Source of the DNA: Rhizobium mayense
GTDB lineage: Bacteria; Pseudomonadota; Alphaproteobacteria; Rhizobiales; Rhizobiaceae
Assembly (NCBI RefSeq): GCF_030272705.1
Contig: NZ_JARFYM010000003.1
Location: 124,001 to 188,000 of the forward strand
Reading direction: 5' to 3'
Length of the DNA: 64,000 nucleotides
The notes beneath the pieces are model-generated. The model made no database searches and was not told the origin of the DNA. It saw only the letters and a list, made by a program, of their open reading frames with translations. Positions 8,139-15,931 of the stretch are shown in pieces. A program made the position numbers and the translations under genes. Each line of letters begins with the position of its first letter. Positions within the stretch are counted from its first letter, which is position 1.

Positions 8139-8159
8139 GATGTCACTCCCCTTCAAACC

Positions 8160-8899
8160 TCATATAACCAGACATCGCTGCTTACCGCAAGTTGAGTCGG
8201 CCAGCGCGCGTCTGGTGTAGGCGACGGTGGTGATCGCGCCGGCGTGTGGTAATTTGGCGATCCCTGAAACGTCTTCCCGCGCCATCAGAAGCTCGATGAC
8301 GTAGTCGACTTCAGGCGGTGGCTCGTCAAAGCTTGGATCTTCCGCCTTGAGTGGCGAACCTTTCGACTTGCCAGGGCGTGGCGTCCCCAAGCCTGATTCC
8401 GCTCCTATGAAATCGATGCCAAGGGACGCAACCGCATCTGCACAAGATCCATACGACAGGAAATCGTCTGATAGCTCGTCAACGTCGTTCCGCGGCCGGA
8501 GCTCGTAACGCTTGTGTCAGTTGCCAGTTCGGGCCGGTTGTGGTTCAGCGTCAGCAAGCCGAGGCATAACTGCTGGCAAGTCCAGATGCTCTCCGAGATT
8601 TGACTTCGCCTTCGACTTTCCGCGTGCCGTTCCGTTCCTGCGCGTGTCGAGTCCTCCCTGCGGCGGCTCGTTATCGTAGCAACAACAGAAGCCAGGAGCC
8701 GTTGGCGCGCTATGAGCCAGAGGCAGGCCGCTCCATACTTGTCGTGTTTCATCGCCCAATTGAACGCGGGCCGGCCACCTCGATAGACCGGAGCCCTCCC
8801 TTTAGGTGGTGTGTTGTCATTGGCAGCTATGAACTTCGTGGCGAGGCGCTCTGCTGCGTTTCGCGAAGATGTCGTGCGTAGGTTCGTCGGTAGGTTCAC
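8160..8899 (-). pseudogene. Decayed unidentified gene upstream of the Cap15-like gene
   Basis: Two coding-looking pieces lie in different frames. The upstream piece starts at 8899 (MNLPTNL, then FIAANDNTPPKG and a GGRPAFNWAMKHDKYG segment) and loses coherence near 8650. The downstream piece (HKRYELRPRNDVDEL to the TGA at 8160) is interrupted by a TGA at 8517-8519. The simplest reading is one gene broken by a frameshift and a stop. Its last frame runs straight into the Cap15-like frame with only the 8160 TGA between them. No family recognised in either piece, and no nucleotidyltransferase motif seen. Confidence 0.4.
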
Positions 8900-9534
8900 G
8901 CTGTCCTCCTACGCGGCAAGTTGTCGTTCGCGGCGACGAGCCGCGTTACAGGTGATGGCATTTATGATTTCCCTCGGTAGCAGCGAGCCGCAAAAGCGGC
9001 TGGTGGCGGGCCCTTGGTGGCCTTCGTATGGATAAGGTGATGATGCTGTAAACTAGCGAATTTATCAATATAGAGATTGACACGGAAGGCGATATGTGCA
9101 TGCAAAGATATTTAATAAAAATTCAACACGCTATTTAATTAATTCAAAGTATTCGTTGTGATTCAAATATTGAATGATATCATTAAATTGTTAGGCGACT
9201 TTCCGCCTACGTGGCGGCGATAAACAGCCGCATTGGGCCGCCGCACGATCCCCGCCGACGGCCCAATTTTTATGATTTCTCCAATTGCGAATTTTGCGGA
9301 TGAGAAAAAATGCCTAGGCCGCCGGTAGGTTGGCGAACGGATGTAGAACGCCGATATTGCCCTCCCGTTAGCCCCGATTTGCGCTAAATTTCCCAACGAT
9401 TCCTCATGCGCGCTCTGCGCGTACGCGCCTGGGATTCCTGTGTTAGCACCATCGTGGTGGAGGCCGAGCGGTAGTAGGAGAGGGAGTGGGCAGGATGCGA
9501 GCACCCCTCCCGCTCGCCAATATTGCTTTTGCCG
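8900..9534. other. Gene-poor stretch with an AT-rich pocket
   Basis: No convincing gene. From about 9040 to 9195 the sequence is strikingly AT-rich (TTTAATAAAAATTC, TTTAATTAATTC), unlike the GC-rich surroundings. The open frame 9163-9504 on the minus strand has no signal, motif or ribosome site. The stretch is best read as foreign or decayed DNA of the accessory strip. Confidence 0.6.
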
Positions 9535-9882
9535 TCAGCGACCTTGCACGACCTTGATGAGGTTTGGCGATGGTACCTGTGTTCTCACGAATGTTTCGAC
9601 TTCTTCGCTCGTGATCTTGCCCGCCGTCAGACCATTGACCACCCGGCGACAGACCACCGCCATCGGATCGCTGGCGCTGACATTTGCCATTGTGGCAATT
9701 GCCTGCTTTTGTTTGGCCGTAATATTTCCGGAGCGGCAGGACGCGTAAAAATTTTCCCTAAGTGCGGGGCTTCCTTGTAACGCGGTCTTAACGGCTTCGG
9801 ATTTTTGAGCCCTCTGCTCGGGCGTGCAAGCTGCAAGAGATGCTAAGACAGAAGCAATAGCCAGAATATGTAAGTATTTCAT
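9535..9882 (-). CDS. Small predicted lipoprotein
   Basis: 115 residues from ATG 9882, which follows GGGGGAA by 3 bases; four extra residues upstream are in frame but poorly placed. The N-terminus MKYLHILAIASVLASLAAC is a lipoprotein signal with lipobox LAAC, so the mature protein should be lipid-anchored at Cys19. The mature part is helical and includes two further Cys (YASC, VVCRR) that might pair, and a conserved-looking TAKQKQAIATMAN segment. No known domain recognised. A strong inverted repeat lies directly upstream. Confidence 0.65.
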   Translation of the reverse strand: MKYLHILAIASVLASLAACTPEQRAQKSEAVKTALQGSPALRENFYASCRSGNITAKQKQAIATMANVSASDPMAVVCRRVVNGLTAGKITSEEVETFVRTQVPSPNLIKVVQGR

Positions 9883-9890
9883 AAATTCCC

Positions 9891-9930
9891 CCAATCAATC
9901 GCGCTGCCAATAAAAGCGCGAATTGATTGG
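9891..9930. repeat. Inverted repeat upstream of the lipoprotein gene
   Basis: CCAATCAAT plus CGCGCT on the left pairs with AGCGCG, one bulged A, and ATTGATTGG on the right: 15 bp around a short loop. It sits directly before the ribosome site of the lipoprotein gene, so it would form in that transcript's leader or act as an operator. There is no adjacent T run. Confidence 0.7.
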
Positions 9931-9996
9931 AGAATTGTTAAATCCTAGCGTGCATTAAGTTTGCTGGCGGTGGTGACGTTAACCAGTTGAATCTCG

Positions 9997-10380
9997 TTGA
10001 TGCGGCTCTTCACCTCCTCGATGGGCGGCCTCTTCACGCCGGCCAACTGGGGCACCTATGTCTCCACCAAGCACGCTTTGGAATCGATTGCCGAAGCGTT
10101 GCAGCAGGAACTTGGCGCTTACGGAATCAAGATCCAGACGATCAATCCGGGCGCCTACTACACCGGCTACAACGAGACGATGGCCGACAATCCGTTCCGC
10201 TGGCTGGATGACAGCAAGAACTTCACCAAGCGCGCGGACTTGCGCAAAGGTTTCGACGACTTCTTCGCTACCCCCGAAGGCAAGATGGACCCGCCACCGC
10301 AAGTGCAACTGTCCGCAGTCGGGAGCCCCGTATCCGCCGCATCTTCAACGTGGCCCTCGGCGTCGCCACCACTATCCTGA
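9997..10380 (+). pseudogene. SDR fragment, 5'-truncated and frame-broken
   Basis: Only the second half of a short-chain dehydrogenase is present: the catalytic Ser region TSSMGG, YVSTK (the YxxxK pair) and INPGAYYTGYNETMADNPF. The N-terminal nucleotide-binding half is missing upstream of about 10000, and the last conserved stretch (FATPEGKMDPP) passes into unrelated sequence near 10295. This is a remnant, not a working enzyme. It is followed by a broken SnoaL-like gene, a common neighbour of such SDRs. Confidence 0.8.
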
Positions 10381-10414
10381 CCTTGCGCGGGTTGGAGGCC
10401 CGCGCGCGCCGCAG

Positions 10415-10833
10415 ATGCTGACCGAAACCGAACGCCGCAACAAGACAATCGTCGACGCCGGCTTTGAGGCCTGGACGGCCGGCACAGGCAGCCCCTATGA
10501 CCTCCTCGCCGACGACGTCCGCTGGACGATCGAGGGCTATTCGCTGGCATCGAAGACCTATCCGAATCGCGAGGCATTCCTGCGCGAGGTGATCCGCCCG
10601 TTCAATGCCCGCATGAAGGCGCCGCTCAAACCTGCGATCCGCAACGTCTATGCCGAGGCGACACAGTGATCGTGTTTTTCGACGCCCGCGGGATCGCACG
10701 TGACGGGAAGCCCTATGCCAACACCTATGCCTGGTTCCTCGACATGCGCGACGGTCGTATCGTCCGCGCCTCGGCCTTCTTCGATTCGGTTGCATTCAAC
10801 GAGTTCTGGACTCGTGTGACGCCGTCCGAATAG
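10415..10833 (+). pseudogene. SnoaL/NTF2-like protein gene with a frameshift
   Basis: The first part (ATG 10415 to about 10665) encodes MLTETERRN and a typical SnoaL-like start with DDVRWTIEG; the rest continues in another frame from about 10666 (VIVFFDARGIA, then ANTYAWFLDMRDGRIV) to the TAG at 10831-10833. Joined, the two parts give about 139 residues, the usual length of this cone-fold family, so a single indel near 10664 explains the break. The family includes polyketide cyclases and small isomerases; the role here is unknown and the gene is probably dead unless the indel is a sequencing error. Confidence 0.75.
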
Positions 10834-10986
10834 GGCAACACGAGGCGTACTGACGCAGTTTGCCTCTAGGTCCGGCTGCTCTCGCAAACGTGAGGACGCA
10901 TTCATGTATCGTTAATCTGAATCGGCGCATGAACGTCGCGCGCCTTTCGCGCAGCATAGTCCCCCAAATGCTTTAGAGGTTCGAAA

Positions 10987-11166
10987 ATGAAAAACCTGAT
11001 TCTTGCTTCCGCCGTTGCTCTGGCTTCTTTTGTCGGCATCAGCACGCAGTCCGAAGCAGCCACGATTGTGCATGTAGACAATCATCACCATCATTGCATC
11101 GTGAAGACCGTACGTCATCACGTCAACGGCCATTGGGTCGTTCGCAAGGAACGCGTTTGCCGTTGA
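10987..11166 (+). CDS. Small secreted His-rich protein
   Basis: 59 residues from ATG 10987, seven bases after GAGG. A signal peptide (MKNLILASAVALASFVG, cleavage after SEA) leaves a mature peptide of about 35 residues with a HHHH run and two Cys, spaced for a possible disulfide or metal site, and a basic end. Small periplasmic proteins of this type are common in rhizobia; function unknown. A strong terminator follows at 11214, supporting a real transcription unit. Confidence 0.65.
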   Translation: MKNLILASAVALASFVGISTQSEAATIVHVDNHHHHCIVKTVRHHVNGHWVVRKERVCR

Positions 11167-11213
11167 TTTTGTAACAGGTTCAAGCCGGCGGCCTTTGTCG
11201 TCGGCGAAATAAG

Positions 11214-11257
11214 CCGGCCGTTGCCGAATATTGTTCGGCAACGGCCGGAATGTTTTT
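11214..11257 (+). terminator. Strong terminator after the small secreted protein
   Basis: A perfect 15-bp stem (11214-11228 with 11234-11248), 5-base loop and TGTTTTT tail. Confidence 0.85.
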
Positions 11258-11313
11258 GGGGGTGTAAGCAGGAGACCGCGCTCATTTACATGACAGGCCG
11301 GGCACCATATGAG

Positions 11314-11640
11314 TTACGGCCTGATTTCGAAGTAGATGCCTCCGCGGTGCGGACGGTAGTAGCCGCGGCCGTAGCGCCAGTCATCATCATAGTAATGGCG
11401 GCGATCCCAGCGGCTATCGCGCCAATGGCGATCATGATAGTGGCGGTTGCGCCAATATTCCCCTCGTCCATAATCCCAGTTCGGGTCTCGCCGGGATCCG
11501 TGCTCCTGAACCAGAATGATACCGGAAGAGCTAGGCGAAGGCGAATTCGTCAACGGCATTGCCGTTGCTGGAACCACGGCGGCCAGCACTGTTCCCATGG
11601 CAAGTGAGGCCGCCAGGGCCATCAAAGCAATATATTTCAA
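11314..11640 (-). CDS. Secreted Tyr/Arg/His-rich protein
   Basis: The preferred start is TTG 11640 (LKYIALMALAAS), eight bases after AAAGGAG; the frame stays open to 11802 but the longer N-terminus has no signal character. The resulting 108-residue product has a signal peptide ending near VPATAM and a mature C-terminal half rich in Arg, Tyr, Trp, His and Asp (RNRHYHDRHWRDSRWDRR), a low-complexity pattern seen in small periplasmic or surface proteins of Rhizobiales. No enzyme motif. A TTG start would keep expression modest. Confidence 0.6.
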   Translation of the reverse strand: MKYIALMALAASLAMGTVLAAVVPATAMPLTNSPSPSSSGIILVQEHGSRRDPNWDYGRGEYWRNRHYHDRHWRDSRWDRRHYYDDDWRYGRGYYRPHRGGIYFEIRP

Positions 11641-11881
11641 AGCACCAACTCCTTTATTGGAACAACGTCCCTTTTCGCCGGACTCAACGCTGCGACGGCG
11701 GCAATGTTCCCCGTCAAGCTTGATGCGGGCCTGGGTGGCGACATGCTGGCAGAGGGCGATAGTGAGATTTAAAGGCGCTGCTGTCCGTCGAAAATGGCGC
11801 AACCGGTTGTGCTGGGGAGGGGAGTGAGCGAGACCGAGGCTGCAGGTTCAGCGGGCGCTCATATGGAAAAGGGTCAATGTA

Positions 11882-11913
11882 GAAAAGGAGCCCGGCAGGG
11901 AAAGCCGGGCTCC
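11882..11913 (-). terminator. Terminator of the porin gene
   Basis: On the minus strand a perfect 10-bp stem (11913-11904 with 11896-11887) and 7-base loop followed by TTTT, about 35 bases after the porin stop. Confidence 0.88.
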
Positions 11914-11947
11914 TCTCTTCTCTGATCGGAGGTCAATTCAGATCAGG

Positions 11948-13048
11948 TCAGAAGTTGCGTTCGAAGCGGAGGATACCGGCGACGGTATCGTCCTTGGCAA
12001 CGTCGTAGTGAACGTAGGTCACTTCCGGTTCGACCAGCAGGTTCTTGACCGGGTTGAACTTCAGGTTCGTCGTTGCTTCGAACATCTTCGAGTCGGTGTA
12101 AGCGAGCTGGACGTTCCACTTCAGCTTGTCGTTGAACGGTACGCCAACGCCGCCCCAAACTGCCCAGTCGCCCCAGCCGCATTTCGCGCCATGAACGGTG
12201 CCGTCCGGTGCCGTGCAAGCCGAGACGTTCTGGTTCGAGCCGGCATACTGGTTGAGCTTATCGCCGTCCGTGTTCCAGCCGCCCATCAAGAAGGCCGAGA
12301 AGACGCCGAAGTCAGCATCGACGCGAGCCTTGACTGCACCTTCTTCGACGATGGAGTCATAGCCACCGACGACCTTGAAGGACCATGCGCCGGACTTGTA
12401 GCCAGCACCGGCAACAACGTTCGGAGCGTAGTGGTTTTGCTTGGACGTGACCCAGGCACCGTCATAGCTGGAAGCGTCCGAACTGGAGTTGGAATCTTCG
12501 AGCGAGATGACGGCGGTGAAGCCGTTGCCGCCGTCGTAGTTGTAGGTCAACTGGTTGAGTTCGTACGGACCGTCATAGATCACGTCGTCGTTGATGACGT
12601 CGCCGGCATAACCAACGAACTGGTTGTAGTAGGAGTCCGTCTTACCAACGGTGAAGCCGCCGAGGCTGATGTACGACCACAGCAGGTTTGTTTTCGTGTC
12701 GTTGCCGTCGTTCCAATCCCAACGAACGATGGTTTCGGTCTTCAGCGGACCGTATTCGGTGTCGGTCGCGGTATCGACGTTCAATTCTGCGCGGGTGTGC
12801 CAGAGCGTGCCGACCTTGCTGGTACGGTTGTAAGCATCATACCACTCACCTTCCGTACGCACCTTGCCGCCGATCTTGAGGCAGGTTTCGGTTCCCGGAA
12901 TGAAGAAGTAGCCTGCACCGTATGCGTCGCAGATGCGAACGTATTCGAGCGGCTCCGGTTCGGCGGCGACGATCGCGTCGGCCGCGTGAGCACCGGATGC
13001 TGCCGCAAGCGCGGCAGCGGAGCCGAGAAGAAGGCTCTTGATGTTCAT
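11948..13048 (-). CDS. Outer-membrane porin (Porin_2 family)
   Basis: 366 residues from ATG 13048 (MNIKSLLLGS), with GGAG upstream; the frame continues ten residues further. A signal peptide ending AHA-AD is followed by EPLEYVRICDAYGAGYFFIPGT and CLKIGGKVR, the hallmark N-terminal segment of the rhizobial/Brucella Porin_2 family (RopA, Omp2). Alternating strands and a terminal Phe (ERNF) fit a beta-barrel assembled by BAM. It would form a general diffusion channel. A stand-alone gene with its own terminator and a long upstream region, as expected for an abundant, regulated porin. Confidence 0.92.
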   Translation of the reverse strand: MNIKSLLLGSAAALAAASGAHAADAIVAAEPEPLEYVRICDAYGAGYFFIPGTETCLKIGGKVRTEGEWYDAYNRTSKVGTLWHTRAELNVDTATDTEYGPLKTETIVRWDWNDGNDTKTNLLWSYISLGGFTVGKTDSYYNQFVGYAGDVINDDVIYDGPYELNQLTYNYDGGNGFTAVISLEDSNSSSDASSYDGAWVTSKQNHYAPNVVAGAGYKSGAWSFKVVGGYDSIVEEGAVKARVDADFGVFSAFLMGGWNTDGDKLNQYAGSNQNVSACTAPDGTVHGAKCGWGDWAVWGGVGVPFNDKLKWNVQLAYTDSKMFEATTNLKFNPVKNLLVEPEVTYVHYDVAKDDTVAGILRFERNF

Positions 13049-13442
13049 AATAACTCCAATCTGTTCCTGATTGGGCATGAGATATCGCGCCGAAAAGACG
13101 ACGTGCCCAACCCCATCCCGTTCATGTTCCCTATCAGTAGGTGCGAAGTAATAAGCTTCGCGAACTATTTCCTGAACCCGTCCCGTTGATTTGACAAGAT
13201 ACTAAGACGAACGAACTATATGCACGCTACTCGAAAAAACAGCTTGTTGCAAAAATGACGCAATTCGTCAGAAGGCGGCCTTTGAGTGCCTTATTGGCGC
13301 CAATAAAATGGCAAGGTTTGCGGCGCTTTGGCGGTGCCGGCGAGCTGGAAGCCAAGTTATTTGGTGATCAGCCGCGATAGGCCTTGCGCTCCAATAAGAT
13401 TCGTTCTAAACGCCCGCCATCACTCGCCTTTACAAATCGGAT
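13049..13442. other. Porin upstream region
   Basis: 394 bases without a gene between the porin start and tRNA-Cys. It holds a GCGAAG...CTTCGC inverted repeat near 13143 and the 16-bp palindrome listed separately. Presumed regulatory region for the porin on the minus strand and, at its right end, the tRNA promoter on the plus strand. Confidence 0.5.
13291..13306. promoter_or_regulatory. Perfect 16-bp palindrome, candidate operator
   Basis: TTATTGGCGCCAATAA reads identically on both strands and stands about 245 bases upstream of the porin start. Size and symmetry fit a dimeric regulator site; the regulator is not identifiable. Confidence 0.45.
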
Positions 13443-13516
13443 GGCCTCGTGGCGGAGTGGTTACGCAGAGGACTGCAAATCCTTGAATCCCGGTTCGATT
13501 CCGGGCGAGGCCTCCA
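13443..13516 (+). tRNA. tRNA-Cys (anticodon GCA), CCA encoded
   Basis: Acceptor GGCCTCG pairs with CGAGGCC, the anticodon loop CTGCAAA contains GCA, the T arm holds GGTTCGATTCC, discriminator T and CCA are encoded at 13513-13516. Confidence 0.96.
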
Positions 13517-13720
13517 AAATTCCCTTCCATTGAAGCAGATGCTGTCCGCGACAACCGATTGGTTGCCGCTGAAATTACAGACATTTTCTGCACCCTGCGG
13601 AATAGATTCGCATCCTTCTGAGCCAGCGTCACAACCATGCATTTGCAGCGAAATGCTGCATTGCAGAAATCCATCGCTCCCCTATGTCCCGCTCGTGTCG
13701 GTCGAATTGATGGGTAGTCC

Positions 13721-14863
13721 ATGAAATACGTTAGGGAGTTTGAGGCCCTCAGGGGCATGCTGGCGATCTGGGTTCTCGTCGGTCATGTCGCTTCGGCCGT
13801 CGCCATTCAAGGGCGATTGTTTCAGGAGCGATTCTATAATGAGTATGCAGTGGATGTTTTCATCATTCTCAGCGGCTTCGCCATCACTGCATTGATCGAC
13901 AAACGACCGGAGCCCTATCGGCTCTATATCGCCCGCCGGGCGCTCAGAATCTTTCCGGCCTACCTCTTTTATTTGGTCATTTCCGCGGCGGTCGCGACGA
14001 CAGCACTGCACATCTGGACGGATTCGCCCGATGGTTCGATGAAGGCGGCACGAATCGGCATTGCCGCCGACACGCTCGCCTATTGGCCTTGGCATCTCCT
14101 CGCGCATCTGACTGGCCTGCATGGCCTGGTGCCGCCGGGTCGCTTGCCGTCGACCGACTATGCCTTTCTCGGCCAGGCCTGGAGCATTTCGCTCGAATGG
14201 CAATTTTATCTGGTTGCGCCACTGCTGATCGGATTGGCGCTCAGGCCGGTGTCATGGCGGCGAATCGCGGTGCTCATTCTCCCGGTGCTCGCTGTCGCCG
14301 CCGTTTCGCCGAAGCTACCGCAAAGCTTTCTCGGCAAATGGCTGGTCGATTTCGGCATCGGTATCGGCAGCTTCTATTTCATGAAGTACCGGGCTCTCGG
14401 CGATCCTTTCCTGAAAGCGTTGCCGCTGCCGCAGCTTTGGCTGATCGGCATCATCCTGTGCATATTACAGCGTTCCGTCGTCTATCTGCCGCTTGCCATC
14501 TGGCTGACGGCGATCCCGGTAATCGTTTCGGCGCGCGAGGGCAGGGGCGACATCTATGCGCGGCTATCCGCCATTGCCTGCAGCCGACCGCTGCAGTGGC
14601 TGGGCGGCATGGCCTATTCGCTTTATCTCTCGCATATGCTGGTTCTGCTTTTCGCGCTCGGCACGCTCCCAAGCCTTGGCCTTTCCTCGCCATGGGCGCA
14701 GGCGGCCTATCTGCTGGCGGTGACCCTCGTCGGCACGCTTGTCGTCTCCCGGCTGTCCTATCTTTATATCGAGAAGCCGTTTCACGAGTTCGGCCGCAAT
14801 CTCGGCAGGGGCGTTGCCGTTGCGGCCGAGTCCGCCGATGTCGCTGAAAGGAAAGCGGTTTGA
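13721..14863 (+). CDS. Acyltransferase family 3 membrane protein (OafA/YrhL type)
   Basis: 380 residues with about ten hydrophobic spans. The opening REFEALRGMLAIWVLVGH (His22) is the conserved active-site region of acyltransferase-3 proteins, which move acyl groups onto sugars of surface polysaccharides across the inner membrane. A later LEWQFYLVAPLL and a PLQWLGGMAYSLYLSHM segment are also typical. No glycosyltransferases are adjacent, so the acceptor (lipopolysaccharide, exopolysaccharide or other glycan) is unknown. The C-terminal 20 residues are charged and cytoplasmic. Confidence 0.85.
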   Translation: MKYVREFEALRGMLAIWVLVGHVASAVAIQGRLFQERFYNEYAVDVFIILSGFAITALIDKRPEPYRLYIARRALRIFPAYLFYLVISAAVATTALHIWTDSPDGSMKAARIGIAADTLAYWPWHLLAHLTGLHGLVPPGRLPSTDYAFLGQAWSISLEWQFYLVAPLLIGLALRPVSWRRIAVLILPVLAVAAVSPKLPQSFLGKWLVDFGIGIGSFYFMKYRALGDPFLKALPLPQLWLIGIILCILQRSVVYLPLAIWLTAIPVIVSAREGRGDIYARLSAIACSRPLQWLGGMAYSLYLSHMLVLLFALGTLPSLGLSSPWAQAAYLLAVTLVGTLVVSRLSYLYIEKPFHEFGRNLGRGVAVAAESADVAERKAV

Positions 14864-15017
14864 CCTGTGCGTGAAGGAAGCGGCTGTTGTCGCACGGCGA
14901 CGCATCGTCACGAATTTCTGCGCCTGCCGCTGCAACGCCTTGAAAGCGTAGCCGCACGCGATTAAGACACGCTGAGCATAGCAGCAACCCCGGCTTTGCC
15001 TTTGGGCGCGAGAGGAT

Positions 15018-15689
15018 ATGATGGATTTCGAAGCAGCACGCGTGAAGATGGTCGAGAACCAGATCCGCACGACGGATGTCACCTCCCATTCCGTGTTGAA
15101 TGCGTTTCTGACGGTGCCGCGCGAGAATTTCGTGCCGGAAAAGTCGAAGCTCCTGGCCTATATCGATAATGACATTGAGGTCAGCCCGGCCGCTTCGGGC
15201 AAGCCGGCGCGCTTCCTGATGGAAGCCTCGCCGCTGGCAAAGCTCTTGCAGCTCGGCGAGATCACCAAGGAAGACAAGGTTCTCGATGTCGGCTGCGGCA
15301 CCGGTTACGTTTCGGCTCTCCTGTCGATCCTTGCCGGCAGGGTCGTGGCGCTTGAATCCGACGAGACGCTGGCCGCTGAGGCTAAGGCCAATCTCACCGC
15401 GCTCGGCCAGGAAAACGTGACAGTCGCCACCGGCGAGCTGGAAAAGGGCCATGCCGGCAGCGGTCCCTATGACGTCATTTTCGTCAACGGTTCAGTCCAG
15501 GAGGTGCCGCAGGCGCTTCTCGATCAGATTGGTGAAGGCGGCCGGTTGATCGTCGTGCTCGGCTATGGCCATGCTGCCCGCGCCACCGTGTTCATTCGGG
15601 AGCGTGGTGCTCTTTCGGAAAACGTCTTCTTCAATGCTTCCGTCAAGCCGCTGCCGGGCTTTGCAAAGGCCAAGGAATTCGTGTTCTGA
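15018..15689 (+). CDS. Protein-L-isoaspartate O-methyltransferase-like protein
   Basis: 223 residues, start preceded by GAGAGG. A class I methyltransferase fold is shown by VLDVGCGTGYVSALL (88-102, SAM binding) and the acidic end of strand 2 in VVALESDE. N-terminal MVENQIRTTDV is typical of a widespread alphaproteobacterial branch of the PIMT family. Members repair isoaspartyl residues, but this branch often stands near export genes and its substrate is not proven. A second, more canonical pcm lies at 37546-38199, so the two are probably not redundant. A good terminator follows. Confidence 0.82.
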   Translation: MMDFEAARVKMVENQIRTTDVTSHSVLNAFLTVPRENFVPEKSKLLAYIDNDIEVSPAASGKPARFLMEASPLAKLLQLGEITKEDKVLDVGCGTGYVSALLSILAGRVVALESDETLAAEAKANLTALGQENVTVATGELEKGHAGSGPYDVIFVNGSVQEVPQALLDQIGEGGRLIVVLGYGHAARATVFIRERGALSENVFFNASVKPLPGFAKAKEFVF

Positions 15690-15717
15690 CCTGTTGCGCG
15701 GCTGAACCATCCTTTTG

Positions 15718-15744
15718 AAACGGGCGCTTCGAGCGCCCGTTTTT
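15718..15744 (+). terminator. Terminator after the PIMT-like gene
   Basis: An 11-bp perfect stem (15718-15728 with 15732-15742), 3-base loop and a T run to 15744. Confidence 0.88.
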
Positions 15745-15931
15745 CGTTGGGCATTTTGATAGAGAAGTCCACAATATCAGGTGATTCGCAGGCACCGTAA
15801 CAAAACTGTGCATCAGGTGGCTTAGTGCTACCACAGTGATTTTTTTCCTGTGGCTAGTATTCTAGGGTGGCGCTGATTCGGGCGCTGCTTTGGCGGAATT
15901 CCGGTCACTGTCTGGGAAAACGGGGATGAAT

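Noticed and set aside
9163-9504. 113-residue minus-strand frame in the accessory strip
   Set aside because: No ribosome site, signal or motif, and it spans the AT-rich to GC-rich switch.
12008-13189. 393-residue open frame antisense to the porin
   Set aside because: Shadow of the porin gene. The translation is low in coding features and the porin family match is clear.
6830-13516. Genomic island bounded by direct repeats of the tRNA-Asn 3' end
   Set aside because: No second copy of the T-arm/acceptor sequence was found; the tRNA-Cys T arm is similar only because tRNAs are.
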